64,000 nucleotides of DNA, taken from the NCBI GenBank assembly GCA_020746105.1, contig CM036620.1, positions 44,350,706 to 44,414,705 of the forward strand, given 5' to 3'. Position numbers and translations under genes: made by a program. Of the stretch, positions 11,696-22,900 are shown piece by piece. A model generated the notes under the pieces. The model did no database searches. It was not told where the DNA came from and saw only the letters and a program-made list of their open reading frames with translations. Source of the stretch: Trogon surrucura. Taxonomy: Eukaryota > Chordata > Aves > Trogoniformes > Trogonidae. How positions within the stretch are numbered: position 1 is the stretch's first letter; the number at the start of each line of letters is the position of its first letter.

Positions 11696-12290
11696 TATCC
11701 CCCTTTTTCTTTTTGGACAACCCAGGCTTCGTCAGCTAGCTGGCTTATAATTTTCTTGATTATACTTATCAAACAACTAAACATAACTAAGCCTATAACA
11801 AATAAAACTGCTATAACCAAAAATGCCTTAACTAAACTCTTAATTCATCCTGTCAAAGTTCTCACACCCATCACCCTAAATCATACTTTGATCCTTAATC
11901 ACACACTTCTAACAAAGCAAAAGGCAGCTGGTTTCCCTGCCTTGCTTCTAGCTAAAGAAAGATCACTCTGTTTGTTAGTACATAAACCTTAACACCTACT
12001 ATGTGGCTTTGATTACACAACCAATATAAGCTTCATTGTTAGTCACGCAAAGAGGATACCTATTAATACAACAGGTAACATTGAGAACAGTCACATTTTC
12101 CCATAATTGCTCTGCCATCAGCCGTAAGCATCTTCTGCCAGTCCAACCCATGTCGTCGCTGGTAATCGGTACTTCAGGGTCCCATCACGTCACTGGGTGA
12201 AACAGAGGGGTTCAACAGGCGGGCCCAGTGCACGGTCGTGTTGCTGCTGCGCTGCTGAAGTGACAGGATGCTGCACAGCCACATCATGCG
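11696..12290 (-). pseudogene. env: env-like remnant (surface and transmembrane parts), fossil
   Basis: Next to the 3' LTR on the minus strand there is a long hydrophobic segment, LVIAVLFVIGLVMFSCLISI (about 11820-11761), followed by KKII and a short polar tail. This is the shape of a retroviral Env transmembrane anchor with its cytoplasmic tail. Farther 5' is a stretch with NVT sequons and several Cys (around 12040-12100), as in Env ectodomains. The gene is incomplete and broken. The 5' limit is approximate. Identification rests on position before the 3' LTR and on composition, not on a database match. Confidence 0.7.
11698..11714 (-). other. Polypurine tract of the ERV fossil
   Basis: On the minus strand a run of A and G (AAAAAGAAAAAGGGGGA) ends two bases before the start of the 3' LTR, the standard place for the plus-strand primer of reverse transcription. 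It confirms the minus-strand orientation and the LTR start. Confidence 0.85.
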
Positions 12291-13435
12291 GGATCATGCG
12301 GTTCCCAGGTCCCTTGTCCGTTATTAATAATAACAGGACACGCAATCGAACTGGCTGCTTCCCAATCTCCCTCTGTTATAGCATCTCTGATGACACCGCC
12401 CCATCGCTGTTGCAAAGGATCCTTTATGGTTCAAGCTTGAAAATCAGGCTTGAGTGAGGGAGCTGATGGTAATGGGGGAGCTGAACTGGTTTAAGGGTTT
12501 CTTCTATTTCTTGCTGTCTAGTTGATAATTCAGCGAGTTCGTTCAGGATCTCTTTCAGGGGTTCATCCTGATCTTCCTTCTTCCCCCTCTCTTTTTTTTT
12601 TTTTCCTTTTTTTTTTTTTTTTTTTTTCTTATTAGCTCAAGTATTACTTCAATCACTCTGTTATCACACAGCGAGAGCAGACTTTCCCCAGTCTGTTTTG
12701 ATCACACTCTCCCGTTCACTCCCATGCACATCTGGTGTACAAGAAGCATCTTATCTTCATTCTCACGGACAAGCTCTCAACATGAGCTGTACCTGGCTGG
12801 TCAGGGTCTCTTTTCATAATTAACAAGCAGGAGTTATGCACTTGTTTAGAAAAGAGCTCAGCTCAAGGACGAAAGTCTTAATTCTGCAACGCAGTGCAGT
12901 TTCTCCTTTTTCTTTTTTTTTTTTTTTTTCTTCCACCCAGTCGGGACGAGCAGGGAGTTTCTTCCTTTGCCTTTTTCCTTTCCTGCCCTCCCCCTAATGC
13001 TTCGATCGCTGCCGCAGCAACTTTCTTTTCTGCTTGCATGATTTCTAGAGTGCGTATTACGGTTTTCCAAACCGTTCCTAGTTCTTTCGCTTCCTTTCCT
13101 TCTTCTCCTCCCTCTAGAGTACAGTCCCACAAAAAGTCTCCTACTTCACGCCATTCCGTGGAACTAAAGATTAATGGTGGGTCGTTCATTTTCTCCCACT
13201 TCCGAGCCCATGGGGCTAATACGTCTCGCTCCTTTACTTTTACTCCTCTCTTAGAGAGTATACCAAGGAGGCGAGTTGCCGCGTCCGCTTCCGTCGCGGT
13301 CTTACCTTGGCAGGGGCTTGATCGGCCGCTCAAGCTCTGGTCTCCGGTGCCCTTTTGGTCACACTCGGAACTCTTCCGCCTCCAGCTCTCCGGCTCCCAA
13401 ATCGGCTCACGTCTGATGCTTCGGAGTCTTCCCAC
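12291..13435 (-). pseudogene. gag: gag-like remnant (matrix and part of capsid), fossil
   Basis: On the minus strand the frame nearest the 5' LTR has a segment of the form LLGILSKRGVKVKERDVLAP followed by W and, farther on, WREVGDFLWDC. This resembles the N-terminal matrix domain of betaretroviral and ERVK Gag, which carries a KV-K--D motif and a later W--VG. A lysine-rich stretch comes next. Farther 3' a short piece (RWGGVIRDAITEGDWEAA, then a WEPHD motif, about 12400-12290) looks like the start of a class II capsid domain. The gene is partial and broken. Edges are approximate. The plus-strand open frame at 12894-13466 is a shadow. Confidence 0.72.
12590..12632 (+). repeat. Poly-T tract inside the ERV fossil
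   Basis: Two long T runs separated by a CC, within the gag-like part; a second T tract lies at about 12907-12930. On the element's own strand these are A runs. They are length-unstable sequence and could affect read alignment in this young copy. Confidence 0.8.
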
Positions 13436-13470
13436 ATTTAAGCAATCCGCATTTAAGCGTCCATAGAGGG

Positions 13471-13488
13471 TCCCTTGTTCAGGTGCCA
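13471..13488 (-). other. Primer-binding site, tRNA-Lys-like
   Basis: On the minus strand, two bases after the end of the 5' LTR, lies TGGCACCTGAACAAGGGA. It resembles the tRNA-Lys primer sites of betaretroviruses and lentiviruses (TGGCGCCCGAACAGGGAC type) with a few differences. The position is exactly as expected. The tRNA assignment is by resemblance only. Confidence 0.7.
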
Positions 13489-13490
13489 GA

Positions 13491-13892
13491 TCTAGAAGGG
13501 TCCCTTCGGAGAGCCGGCCAAGCCAACGACCATCACACCAATATGGCTACAGATCGTCCTCCCTTTATTGCTCCGGACAGCTCAATATATACAGTTCAGC
13601 AGTGTCCCCGTGCCTGCCCCTTAACAGAGTTCGTCAGTCACAGCTTTACACACACCAGCGTTTTATTGGATAGTGCCATTCCACTATGCAGGCGGCTCTC
13701 GCCCCCCCTTCTCGCCCCGGGGCCAGCACCTCCAGCCAAGCATCTCTCAAAGCTCTCACAAAACAGATAAAACCTCCTCCTCCCTGTGTTCCAAGGCAGC
13801 TTCAAGGACAGAGCCTCTGTTTAGGCCTAAGCTGGGTTGTCCACACTTTTAAAGTAATACCGCACCTCTGCTCCACAAGAAATTCCTCTACA
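13491..13892 (-). repeat. 5' LTR of the ERVK-like fossil
   Basis: 402 bp, near-identical to 11293-11695, with the same TATA-like and AATAAA signals on the minus strand. Its right edge (TGTAGAGG on the minus strand) is followed by the second cagtat duplication. Confidence 0.95.
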
Positions 13893-13898
13893 CAGTAT
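13893..13898. repeat. ERV target-site duplication, right copy (cagtat)
   Basis: Matches 11287-11292 exactly and abuts the 5' LTR. The flanks on both sides are plain AT-rich DNA. Confidence 0.8.
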
Positions 13899-16274
13899 AC
13901 TGATGCAGATTGTCTACTTTTGCCAATAGGACTTCTGTCTATGTTATCTGTAAATAGTCAAGAATTATATATATCTGAACAGTTTATAGCATTCCATAGC
14001 TAATTAATTATTGACAGCAAGAACCACATCCTGATTTGAATTTTCTTTGTTTTCTGTGAAAACTATAGATGTTATTTCAGAATTAAAAAATATGTTGCTT
14101 AGCCAGGATATTGCAAGCTGAAACTCTAAACAAAACCTTGTGGAACCCCACTGACTTCAAACAATGTAGCTACTCTTTGTTAAAATTGTTACAATCAGAA
14201 ATTTGTATCTTAGTTATATGTCAGGCCTCCTATAGACCTCTGACATTTAGAAGTGACTTGATGTAGGTTGTAATGACTGCTAAAATAAAACCCGCGAGTG
14301 ATAAATGAACAGATTGCTACTGTGAAAGTGTTTAAAGGTTTAGGACTCCTACTGATCAAACCACCAGAGAGATTTTGTAGAAAATGGCTCTCTTCCCACC
14401 TTTAATTGCATTATTTAAGTTGAGCATTTTCTCTGCTGAATGGAGTGCAAATAATAAAACCTTTTCATTTATTATGCAAAGTCCTTTACAAACAAAGTAT
14501 AGAGACTATAGGGGTTAGGCTTGCTTTATTGAATTAAATAATGGACTGTCTGCAATGAACTTCATGGTGGAAAGGAAAATTGAGATTTATTTAAGTAAAC
14601 CAATGATGTGCTAGGACTTGATCAAACTCAGATATTGCGAATATCTTCAGGGGGATATTATTAACAAATTGTTTGTAATGCAAATATAAACATTTCCAGC
14701 AGAGAAGCAGAAGTCTGTCTTACAGAATACACTATCATCTAGTAGTGCTAGAAATTCTTAAAGTTGCTTTTTCTACCTCATTAATATAACTCTCTCCAAC
14801 AAATTTTTTTTAAAATATCAGCTTTTTGAATTAAGGAAACTGCTTTTAACAGGAAAGTTATGGAAGAATGTAAAATGTTGTCAACAAAGACCACACAACA
14901 AAATAAAAAAATATCATTCCTATATGCTTACAACCTTATTTATATTATTAATAATAGACAAAACTGGGGGATGTTTTTTAATTAATTCCAATTACTTCAG
15001 AAAAATAAGATTCAGTAGTGACACTTTTAAAGTTGGAGGAAATACACAAATTAGCTTCAATGTTCATTGCATTTTTCAAATTTTATTTGGCTTTTTTACT
15101 TTTTCTTAACACTGCTTTTTGAATCTTGAAAGAGAAACTGATAGGAGAGCACTTTGTGAAGACAAGGAAGTTCTTACTGGACATAGAGGGGAGAAAATTA
15201 TTGCAGATTGTAACAATATATAGAAAATTCTTCATAAATTGATTAGTCGCACTTTTATGTGCCATGGCTTGCACAGCAGAGATTCAGTTTCATTGATTTC
15301 TCTGTAATTGACGTAACATAGTACACTTAGTCTTTCAAGTTATTGCTTCTCAACGTCACCATTTTTTTCCATTATGTGACATACAATCGGTTCTGTTTCA
15401 TGACCAGATATTCTTTTCCTGATCATAAAAATAGACAGAGATAATATTTTTGGAGTGAGGTATGTTTTGCCATCTAGATAAATGACAGTAGTGTGAAAGT
15501 AGAGAATGCTGCAGAATTGAATATAGTCAAAGAGAAATGTGGTATCAATTTCTTATTATGAATAACACCAGCAAAGGCCAATAATCCTGAACTCAAAGGG
15601 TACTAGCTCTGAAATGGTCAAGATCACATAACTGTGAAGTGTAACAATTTTGTCTCTGATTTAGAAAATGGTTAAACATGGATATTCTTTTCTTTAGTTG
15701 GGAACTCAGTGCCTCTTCCCTGCAGTTAGCTGAGATCCTTTGGTCCTAAAAGTGCTCAAAGTCACTAGTCTTTCTCCGAATTAAAAGAGAGCCAAATATC
15801 AAAAATACTGCATATCAAAACTTACCACAAATCTGTCTTGTAACAGAGCATGTATGATTTAATTTCATTTTATTATGCTATGTAACTTCACAACCTGCTA
15901 TATATATTCCATATGGCAAGTCAGCTTTATCTGTCCCAGTACGTCTAAATTACCTTTCTCTGTAAATTTGTTAGATACAGGTAGAAAGGGAACTCAAAGA
16001 TTTGGTAAAAATTACATAAAGGGATCAACAGAATTAAAAAATTTGGAATTCGATGTTTTTAGATAGATTTGTTTTTTTCTTTGGACATCCAAAGATTTAT
16101 GGTTTACATTCATTGAGAAAGGTGATGCTTTCTGTAAGTCAGCCATCACATTTTAGCATGTTAGTCAGCTGGCTTAATTCTCCATTAGTCAAACAGGCAC
16201 AATGCTTGGGGCAGTCCAATGTATTTCTTGTAACAGTAGGGAAATGTTATTTTACTCTTGTTTAGAAAGTTTAT
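13899..16274. other. Non-coding AT-rich stretch
   Basis: No exon, RNA gene or clear repeat is seen. Short open frames on both strands (for example 14924-15109 and 15083-15274) have no recognisable features. Confidence 0.5.
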
Positions 16275-16424
16275 TCTGGAGACAGAATAACACCCTCAAA
16301 ACTTGCCTGGACGCGTTCCTGTGCGATCTACTGTAGGTGATCCTTCTCTGGCAGGGAGGCTGGACTAGATGATCTTCTGAGGTCCCTTCCAACCCCTGAC
16401 ATTCTGTGATTCTGTGATTCTGTG
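16275..16424 (+). mobile_element. CR1 LINE 3' end, same subfamily as the 4226-6055 copy
   Basis: About 150 bp on the plus strand: the last codons of ORF2 (an acttgcctggacgcgttcct segment encoding the LAWTRS/KTRLDAF-type end), then the 3' UTR with ggctggactagatgatctt and aggtcccttccaa, then three attctgtg tail units. The order and wording match the 3' end of the minus-strand copy at 4226-6055 closely. It is a short 5'-truncated insertion. Confidence 0.92.
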
Positions 16425-16584
16425 AAAAGCCAAGGTCCCAGACAAGTCTACAGGTCTGGTAATAGAGCGTGTGCCCTCTTCTCCCTGACTCCGTCACCAG
16501 CTGATGGGCCAGCTCACATCTCAAGCTGTGGAGCTGTTAGTAGAAGCCTTCACTAAGAATGAGACTTATTAATGGGGGCATGAT
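16425..16584. other. Short unassigned spacer
   Basis: About 160 bases of mixed composition between a CR1 tail and a candidate LTR. Nothing recognised. Confidence 0.45.
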
Positions 16585-16976
16585 TGTCACGGGAAAAGGT
16601 ACGTGGCAGAGAGAGGCACACATCCAAGCTAAGTGCTTGCTTGTTTCAGAGCCCAGTTAAGGACTTGCACTGAGACAATCTGCAAGACAACAAAGAATAG
16701 GTGATTTATTAAAATGACAGATACAACATTTGGAGTTGCCGTTGATAAATTTACTCTCTGCAATACCACTCATATATAATAGTAATGCTACCAAAATACT
16801 ATCCCAGGTATTTCTCAACAAAATGTGAAAGCGCAGTTCTTACCAAGAAGGCGTCCCTGTTATGGGTGAAGGAGAAGGAGCACAGCCCATCAGCTGCCTC
16901 TTCTGGGTTTGTTTTCTCCCTCCATCGTCACAATCTCCCCATGCTCCTTATGTACCATCTCCCCCTCAGAGTGACA
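16585..16976 (-). repeat. Candidate solo LTR (endogenous retrovirus), minus strand
   Basis: On the minus strand this 392-bp block opens with TGTCAC and closes with GTGACA, a perfect 6-base inverted repeat of the TG...CA type. Inside and in order it has a purine-rich start, a TATA-like stretch (minus strand of about 16772-16778), and an AATAAA signal (minus strand of about 16710-16716) some 120 bases before the end. That is the layout of U3-R-U5. No internal retroviral region is seen on either side, so it would be a solo LTR. A 9-base repeat, ggcatgatt, lies at 16577-16585 and 16980-16988, close to but not exactly at the ends. A DNA transposon or chance structure is not excluded. Confidence 0.42.
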
Positions 16977-19900
16977 TCTGGCATGATTTGAGTGGAGAGT
17001 GGGTGACTATACTCATATAGGGATATTAAAACAAAAAAAATCCACTCTGGGCATTGTGGCCTTCAGAATTCTGTTTTGAAGCAACTTAGCTATTTGCAGG
17101 ATGGTGCTGACATCGTTAGTCTCTGGCCTTGTTCTTTAGCCAAAACAGGGCCATCCTGGCACCACAAGACTCTCTCCTTCAGCTGGTTTGCACTGTACAG
17201 GCCTTGTTGATCTCCATCCTCAGCATCTGCACAGCAGATAAGTGGACACCTGCATTCTGCAAGTCTCAAATCCTCAGGTTAAAATATCACAACGATAGGC
17301 ATGGATTGCTAGCTGTAGCTGAGGATGGGTGTCCAAATGTGCTGATGAACCCTGATAGGCTTTAATTTAAATTTAATGGGGAAATTTTCATCTTTTAATT
17401 AGTAATGGAACTGATATTCTTGTTCTGTTTTTCCCCACATGCAAAGATGGAATCACAGGTTATATAGTAGTAGCAATTATGGACTACCTAGAGCTTCCAA
17501 CAACAGCGCCTCATTTTCCAGGCTTCTGTGTGTGTTTAGAGAGTAAACAGATATTTTTGTCATTGAAAGTTCCTGACAGCATGAACTATTTTTAACAGAC
17601 ATCCAATCCACAACTGTGGATTCTTCCTGCTCAGAAAATATCTGGGCGCTCCAAAGATGGTACAGTTATGTCCATACAGCCTTTAACAACCTTCCCATGT
17701 ATTCTGGGTGCAATGGAGCTGCAGCCCAGACACGCTTGGATGATGTAAAGAGCCCCTTGAATGCCATCAAAATTTCTTAGCTTTCACAGCTTCTCTCACA
17801 TCTGAATAAGGTAGCTGCTCATCAGTACCCAAGATTTGAAGCCAGTAATACTTTAATGCACAAAGTGTCACTGATGACACATTGGTCATATCTTTCCAGC
17901 ACCTGCATTTACTTTACCTTTCAGTATGACTTTCATAAGATGGTGAGTGCCAACAGCAAAGCTTCCAATCGGTGAAGAAGGAAACTTAGCTTTAAGTTGT
18001 TCTGCTCCTTTACATTGTGAGATTGTCTCTCATGAGGGATCCAGAAGGAATATAACACTATTCTGTGCATGCTGATGTTGTCACTTGTGGGAGCTCTAGC
18101 AAATCATGTGATTTCTGTAACTAAGTATTTCTGTATGATTCAATGTAATTGACAGTGCCAGAAACTAGCCCTAAGCAAATGAAATGCAACACAAAATCTC
18201 TTGTAAGCAAATTAATCACAGTCTAAGTGATAGAACACTTACACTTCATTTCTCTTCCAGGATATATTTGTAATGGAAAAATAATTCCTTTTTCTCTCAA
18301 AAGACTAGGAAGGCTGTCATGCGCTCTGGGGCAATGGAAATAAGTAGCTTATGCCTCCTCTAAATAAAAATATGAAATGTTTGTATTTGCAAACAAAGGC
18401 CAGAGTAACCTCGTAAATTTGACATCCTAGGCTTTGACTCATGGGCTTAGACCACTGACAAATGGGTCACTGCCTCAACTGTCTGCCCCTGCACTTCTCA
18501 TGCAGACACTTACCTTAATATTCGGTGCTATAATTTAAGGCTACCTCCTAGTACATACTGAAGACATCTGCTTAAAAGATGTTCTGTTCTTATTGCCTGG
18601 AAACATATATGTTTAATTAATTATCTGTGTTTCTCAGGATTTTTATTAAGACTAAAGTCTCTTGGACTTTACACAGCAGTGCCCCTGGGCTTCCTGTTGA
18701 AGCAATGAGTTCAGACATGTTTTTTTCCTGGATGTTTCACCATCTTCTGGATAGATATTTCATATCCTCACCAGTCCATATTTATTTGTCAGTCATCAAT
18801 GTCTCCTAGTGCATCCTACAAATACACTTTGCATTTTAAGTATCTTCCTTTAAATTTTAGCAAATGCAATTAACTGTTTTGTTAGCTTAGTTTTATTCTG
18901 ATGGCTTTTTTTTCCCCAAAGCTGTCAAAAGCCTCTGGTCACTGTCATTGTTGCTCGGTCTTTTCTATCAGATCAAAACTTTACCTGAGGAGATCATCAA
19001 ACATATGGTTTCCAGTGAAAAACTCAGGAGCCAAGCACATGAATAATGGTAGTCTATGAAAACCTTAGTCACTGTGCATAAACCATGCATATCTTGCTAA
19101 GGATCCTGGTGAGAATCCTAAGAGACACGTGATTTAAAAAAAAAAAAATAAAATAAAATTTACAGTTTACATCACGTTTTCATCTTTGTAAGACTGCCAG
19201 CCTTTCCTAAGCAGCAAGCTCAGTTGTGCAGTATGATGCAAAGTCCAAAAGGTTTTGTTCCTAATTAAAATCTTGAAAAACCTCAGCTTTTCTAAAGGAT
19301 GTGAAAACTAGGATGCTTCTACGTTTTTACATTTTCCATAGTAAGTGTTCTAAAGATCTTTTTCACTTGGATTAATTCTCTTCCTCTTCAACAACTGTGT
19401 TCTTTGGATTAAGCCTGTGGCTGGATGGAATTTTAGACCAAAATGGGTACCCTTTCTTATTATACCATTACAAGTCTTATCTTTTCTGATTCTCTTTTAT
19501 CTAATTATTTTATGTCTTCAGAGGAAATAAGGTCACAATCGTAGTGGTTTGCCTTTTAATATCTGTTGTTTTCATTTACAGACTCTAATGTTGTTTCTGG
19601 TACCATAACAGCTCATGTACTAGTATCCAATAAAAAACCAATAAATATGTAATTAGCTTCAAGGCTGATAGTATAATCACACTGTGACCTTATTCTTTGC
19701 ATTGAGGAGAAATTAATATGAACTAGTCATGCTGTTATTTTTTCCCATGTTTGCAAACTATAATATCCAAAGGTGCAAGGTTGTTTTTTCAGAGCAGATC
19801 TGTCATAAACTTACAGATAATTTCACATTTGCTTTTTGTATGTCCTCATCAAAATCACATTTTTCTGCTTTCTTGCTTGTGTAGGATACAGTTGTTCTCA

Positions 19901-22900
19901 GAACTTTATGGTTCAATTCTAATGTTTTACTCTATGTCTAAAGCAATCAAATTGTTTTAAAGTGCATCAGAATCACTTGTTATGAAAAAGCAACTTTCTA
20001 AAGCACGTCTTTCCGAACTGGCATACTTTGCATGCAATCGTAAATGGAGGCTTTGTTTGAATTTCATCAACCTGTCTAGAGAGTTTTAACTGTTTGAAGC
20101 TAAAAGTTGCTTCACTTTTTTACTCATCACTTTTATTGTTCTTCTTAATTTATTTTTTTTTTGGTGTGGTGATGTCTAATATTCAGTAATCACTGCACAA
20201 TTAGAGAAAATGGGAAGCTGCTCCATTCAGTGTCTCAGTTCCAGATTTATCACTGCATGACTTAAGTTTCATGTACCTACACTCCTGGTTAGCCCTGCAA
20301 TGGGCGTTCTCTGCAGGTCCAAATAACCACAACAGGGGCTAGAGTTTTTTACTTTAAGAATTGCTACAGAGCAAAAATACAGAAGCAATACAGAGCAAAA
20401 ATACAGAACTTTATGTTCACTGTGAGCCTTCTGAAACTGTTGATGGGAATCCATGGATTTCAGTTCTAGATGAGTGTTTCTTTTTTAAACCGAGAAACAG
20501 TCTTACATAAACGTAAAATCAAATTCACTAATCCTCCTTTCCTTTTAAAACTGAAGTATCTGTCAAATGACAAAAGATTACAAATCAATGGGATATTCCA
20601 AACCATCAGTCTGGAGATTGCTTGCTATATTTATTTCTGAAGTTTGATCAGAATTCATATTTTAATCAACTTCAAGATATAAGAGAATAGTAAAAGGTGC
20701 TGGAAGATTGATATTTCCAGGTCTGCTGTAACATCCTGAATGAGAAGCTAATTAAATTTAGTATTTAACTCCTTCTTATTCAAGGGTGATAGGCAGGATT
20801 TTTTCCTCACATAAACACAATAAATCCTGACTCTGCACTTTGGTAGCAGAGGAGCTTTGTAGGCAGTCCTGTGTGGGGTTCAGTGGGTAATCCAATCGCA
20901 GAATGATAAAGGCAGAGCACTCAATGGGCAGGTCAGAATACAAAAGGAAAGGCTGTCGTTAAGGAAGTGTCTATGAACCGTGAAAGCTCTCCTTGACCAC
21001 AGACTACTTACATGGGCTGAAATTAACAGTAGTTCCAGATATGTTAAAACAATACAAAGATATAGTTTAACCGTAAATAAATTGAACTATTACAAGTGAT
21101 TAACTTTCTAGATTAGATTTTTTTTTTAAAATTATTATTTCTGCAGCTTTGTCTCCTCTTTTTAGCACGATGCTTTAATGTGAAGAAAGCTCCATACTTC
21201 AGGAATGGTCAGTTTAAACAGAACTCATATTTTTCTCGGAACAGTTGCTTTCTCTTCCTCCTCAAAGTAATACAAGAACATGGGGGGCAGATTTTTCTAC
21301 TGTACTGCCTTTTTACTCAAACCTTTTATAGGAAAACTATTTTTAACCCTTTTGATTTCATATCTGGTATTTTCCCCAGGAATGTGGGCTTTGGTTTCTT
21401 CCATTGAGATTAGTGGATGCTTGAATAAACTCATAAAAAAATAACTTCCTGAGGGAGACAGCAACAGTTCTTTTGACTTCAGGTACCAGAAAGAACAAAC
21501 TGATGCCATTTTTCAATACTTTCACCATTACCCTTTAAAATTACCTTAATCCTAAAACGTAATTTGACATCCTGACTACCTGAAATAGAGCTATCAATGG
21601 AATTCAATATTGATTTCAAAATATAAATATAACTATGACTGATAAGAAACTTCATGATTCCTTCACTAAAGTGATGGCAACAGAAATTAAAAGGGGATCA
21701 GAAAAGTTTTGTTGCTGTTCTCATAAACAGTAAAGAAAAAGGCAGGTATTAAATTCAGGCTAAATCAGATCAAAATGGCAATACAGCAGCAAACACCAAA
21801 AATAATAGCTTAGAAGTTCAAAAGTGATGCTGCAGCTGATTTTTCCCCTTTTCCTCTGTCTAGAGGAAATGGGGAGTGTAGTATTGAAACACTTAAGATG
21901 TCTTGACAATTTTTTGAATTAGGGAGGCACAGGAAAGGGGTGATGGGGGTAAGTGCCACATGAAGAAATCCATTATAGTTTTATTTTTAAAGCTTTCTTA
22001 ATAGTTACTAAGTTGCACTGGACTGACAGTAATTTCATTTGCTAAGGTATTTTCTGTATCCAAGAATGTTAACATCACAGAAGTTCCATGAAAGTATATT
22101 CATAAGACTGTATACAGGAAGTTTTAAGTTTAAATCCTTATTACCTTCACTGTAGATAAAGATGCGTGTTATAGAAATTCCTAAGTTAAAGAACAGAATC
22201 ACAGCTCTAGTTAGCTGAGAGAGAAAATAATCCACATTACCAGTTAAATTAAACTGTGTGAAAAAATCGTTTTTACAAACTGTTACAGTTGTTTTAATTC
22301 TATCCATAGAAAAAAATGCAACTGTCTATAGAAAGAGCACAGACAAGAAAGAAGCTAAATATCACTGACTAATATTGAAGCATGGAATTGATTCTGCTAC
22401 ACTCCTAAGGCTCAAATCAATCTCAGTCATGGAAGCCGTACGAAGTCAACGTTAGCATATGTAGTAAGTTGTTGTTAATATATCGTGCTTCTGTGTGCTT
22501 GCAGAATCTACAAATTCCCTTTCAGCATCATATCTACAAATAGAAGAATTATGCATTACTCATTCTTTAATGTTTAACTATTGCATGTGGATATTGCACT
22601 AACATTTTCCAAGCTATCTGGAAGTTAGAGTACTACAATTCTCTCCCAGTTATTACTGACTTAGAGAAATACTCCACATGTGTGCTCCATTCAGGGTTAC
22701 CCTGAGTGGTTACTGTTGGTCCCAAATAGCCTGTCATGGACACCTTCTAAGCTCTGTGTGGTGAGCCCTGGGATATATGAATCATTAAGGTTGGATATAT
22801 ATATATAGGGTATATGTGACCCAGGCATGCACAAGGCTCTTTTCTGCAAATGGGGCAGTGTGCACATGTAGGAGATTGGGAACATACCCACAGGTAGCTC

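Larger units (their letters stand above)
11293..13892 (-). mobile_element. Young ERVK-like endogenous retrovirus fossil, compact and broken
   Basis: A minus-strand element of 2.6 kb: two direct LTRs of 402-403 bp, a tRNA-Lys-like primer-binding site beside the right (5') LTR, a polypurine tract beside the left (3') LTR, and a 6-bp target duplication. Between the LTRs only gag-like and env-like remnants can be recognised; I see no protease, reverse transcriptase or integrase region. The MA-like gag segment, the Lys-type primer site and the 6-bp duplication point to class II (ERVK, betaretrovirus-like). It is clearly broken, with several breaks, and could only have been copied with help from another element. 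The LTRs differ at just two places, so the insertion is recent (see the findings). Confidence 0.93.

Noticed and set aside
11258-11992. 244-codon plus-strand open frame
   Set aside because: It runs antisense through the ERV LTR and env-like remnant and is not a gene of its own.
12894-13466. 190-codon plus-strand open frame
   Set aside because: Antisense shadow of the gag-like remnant.
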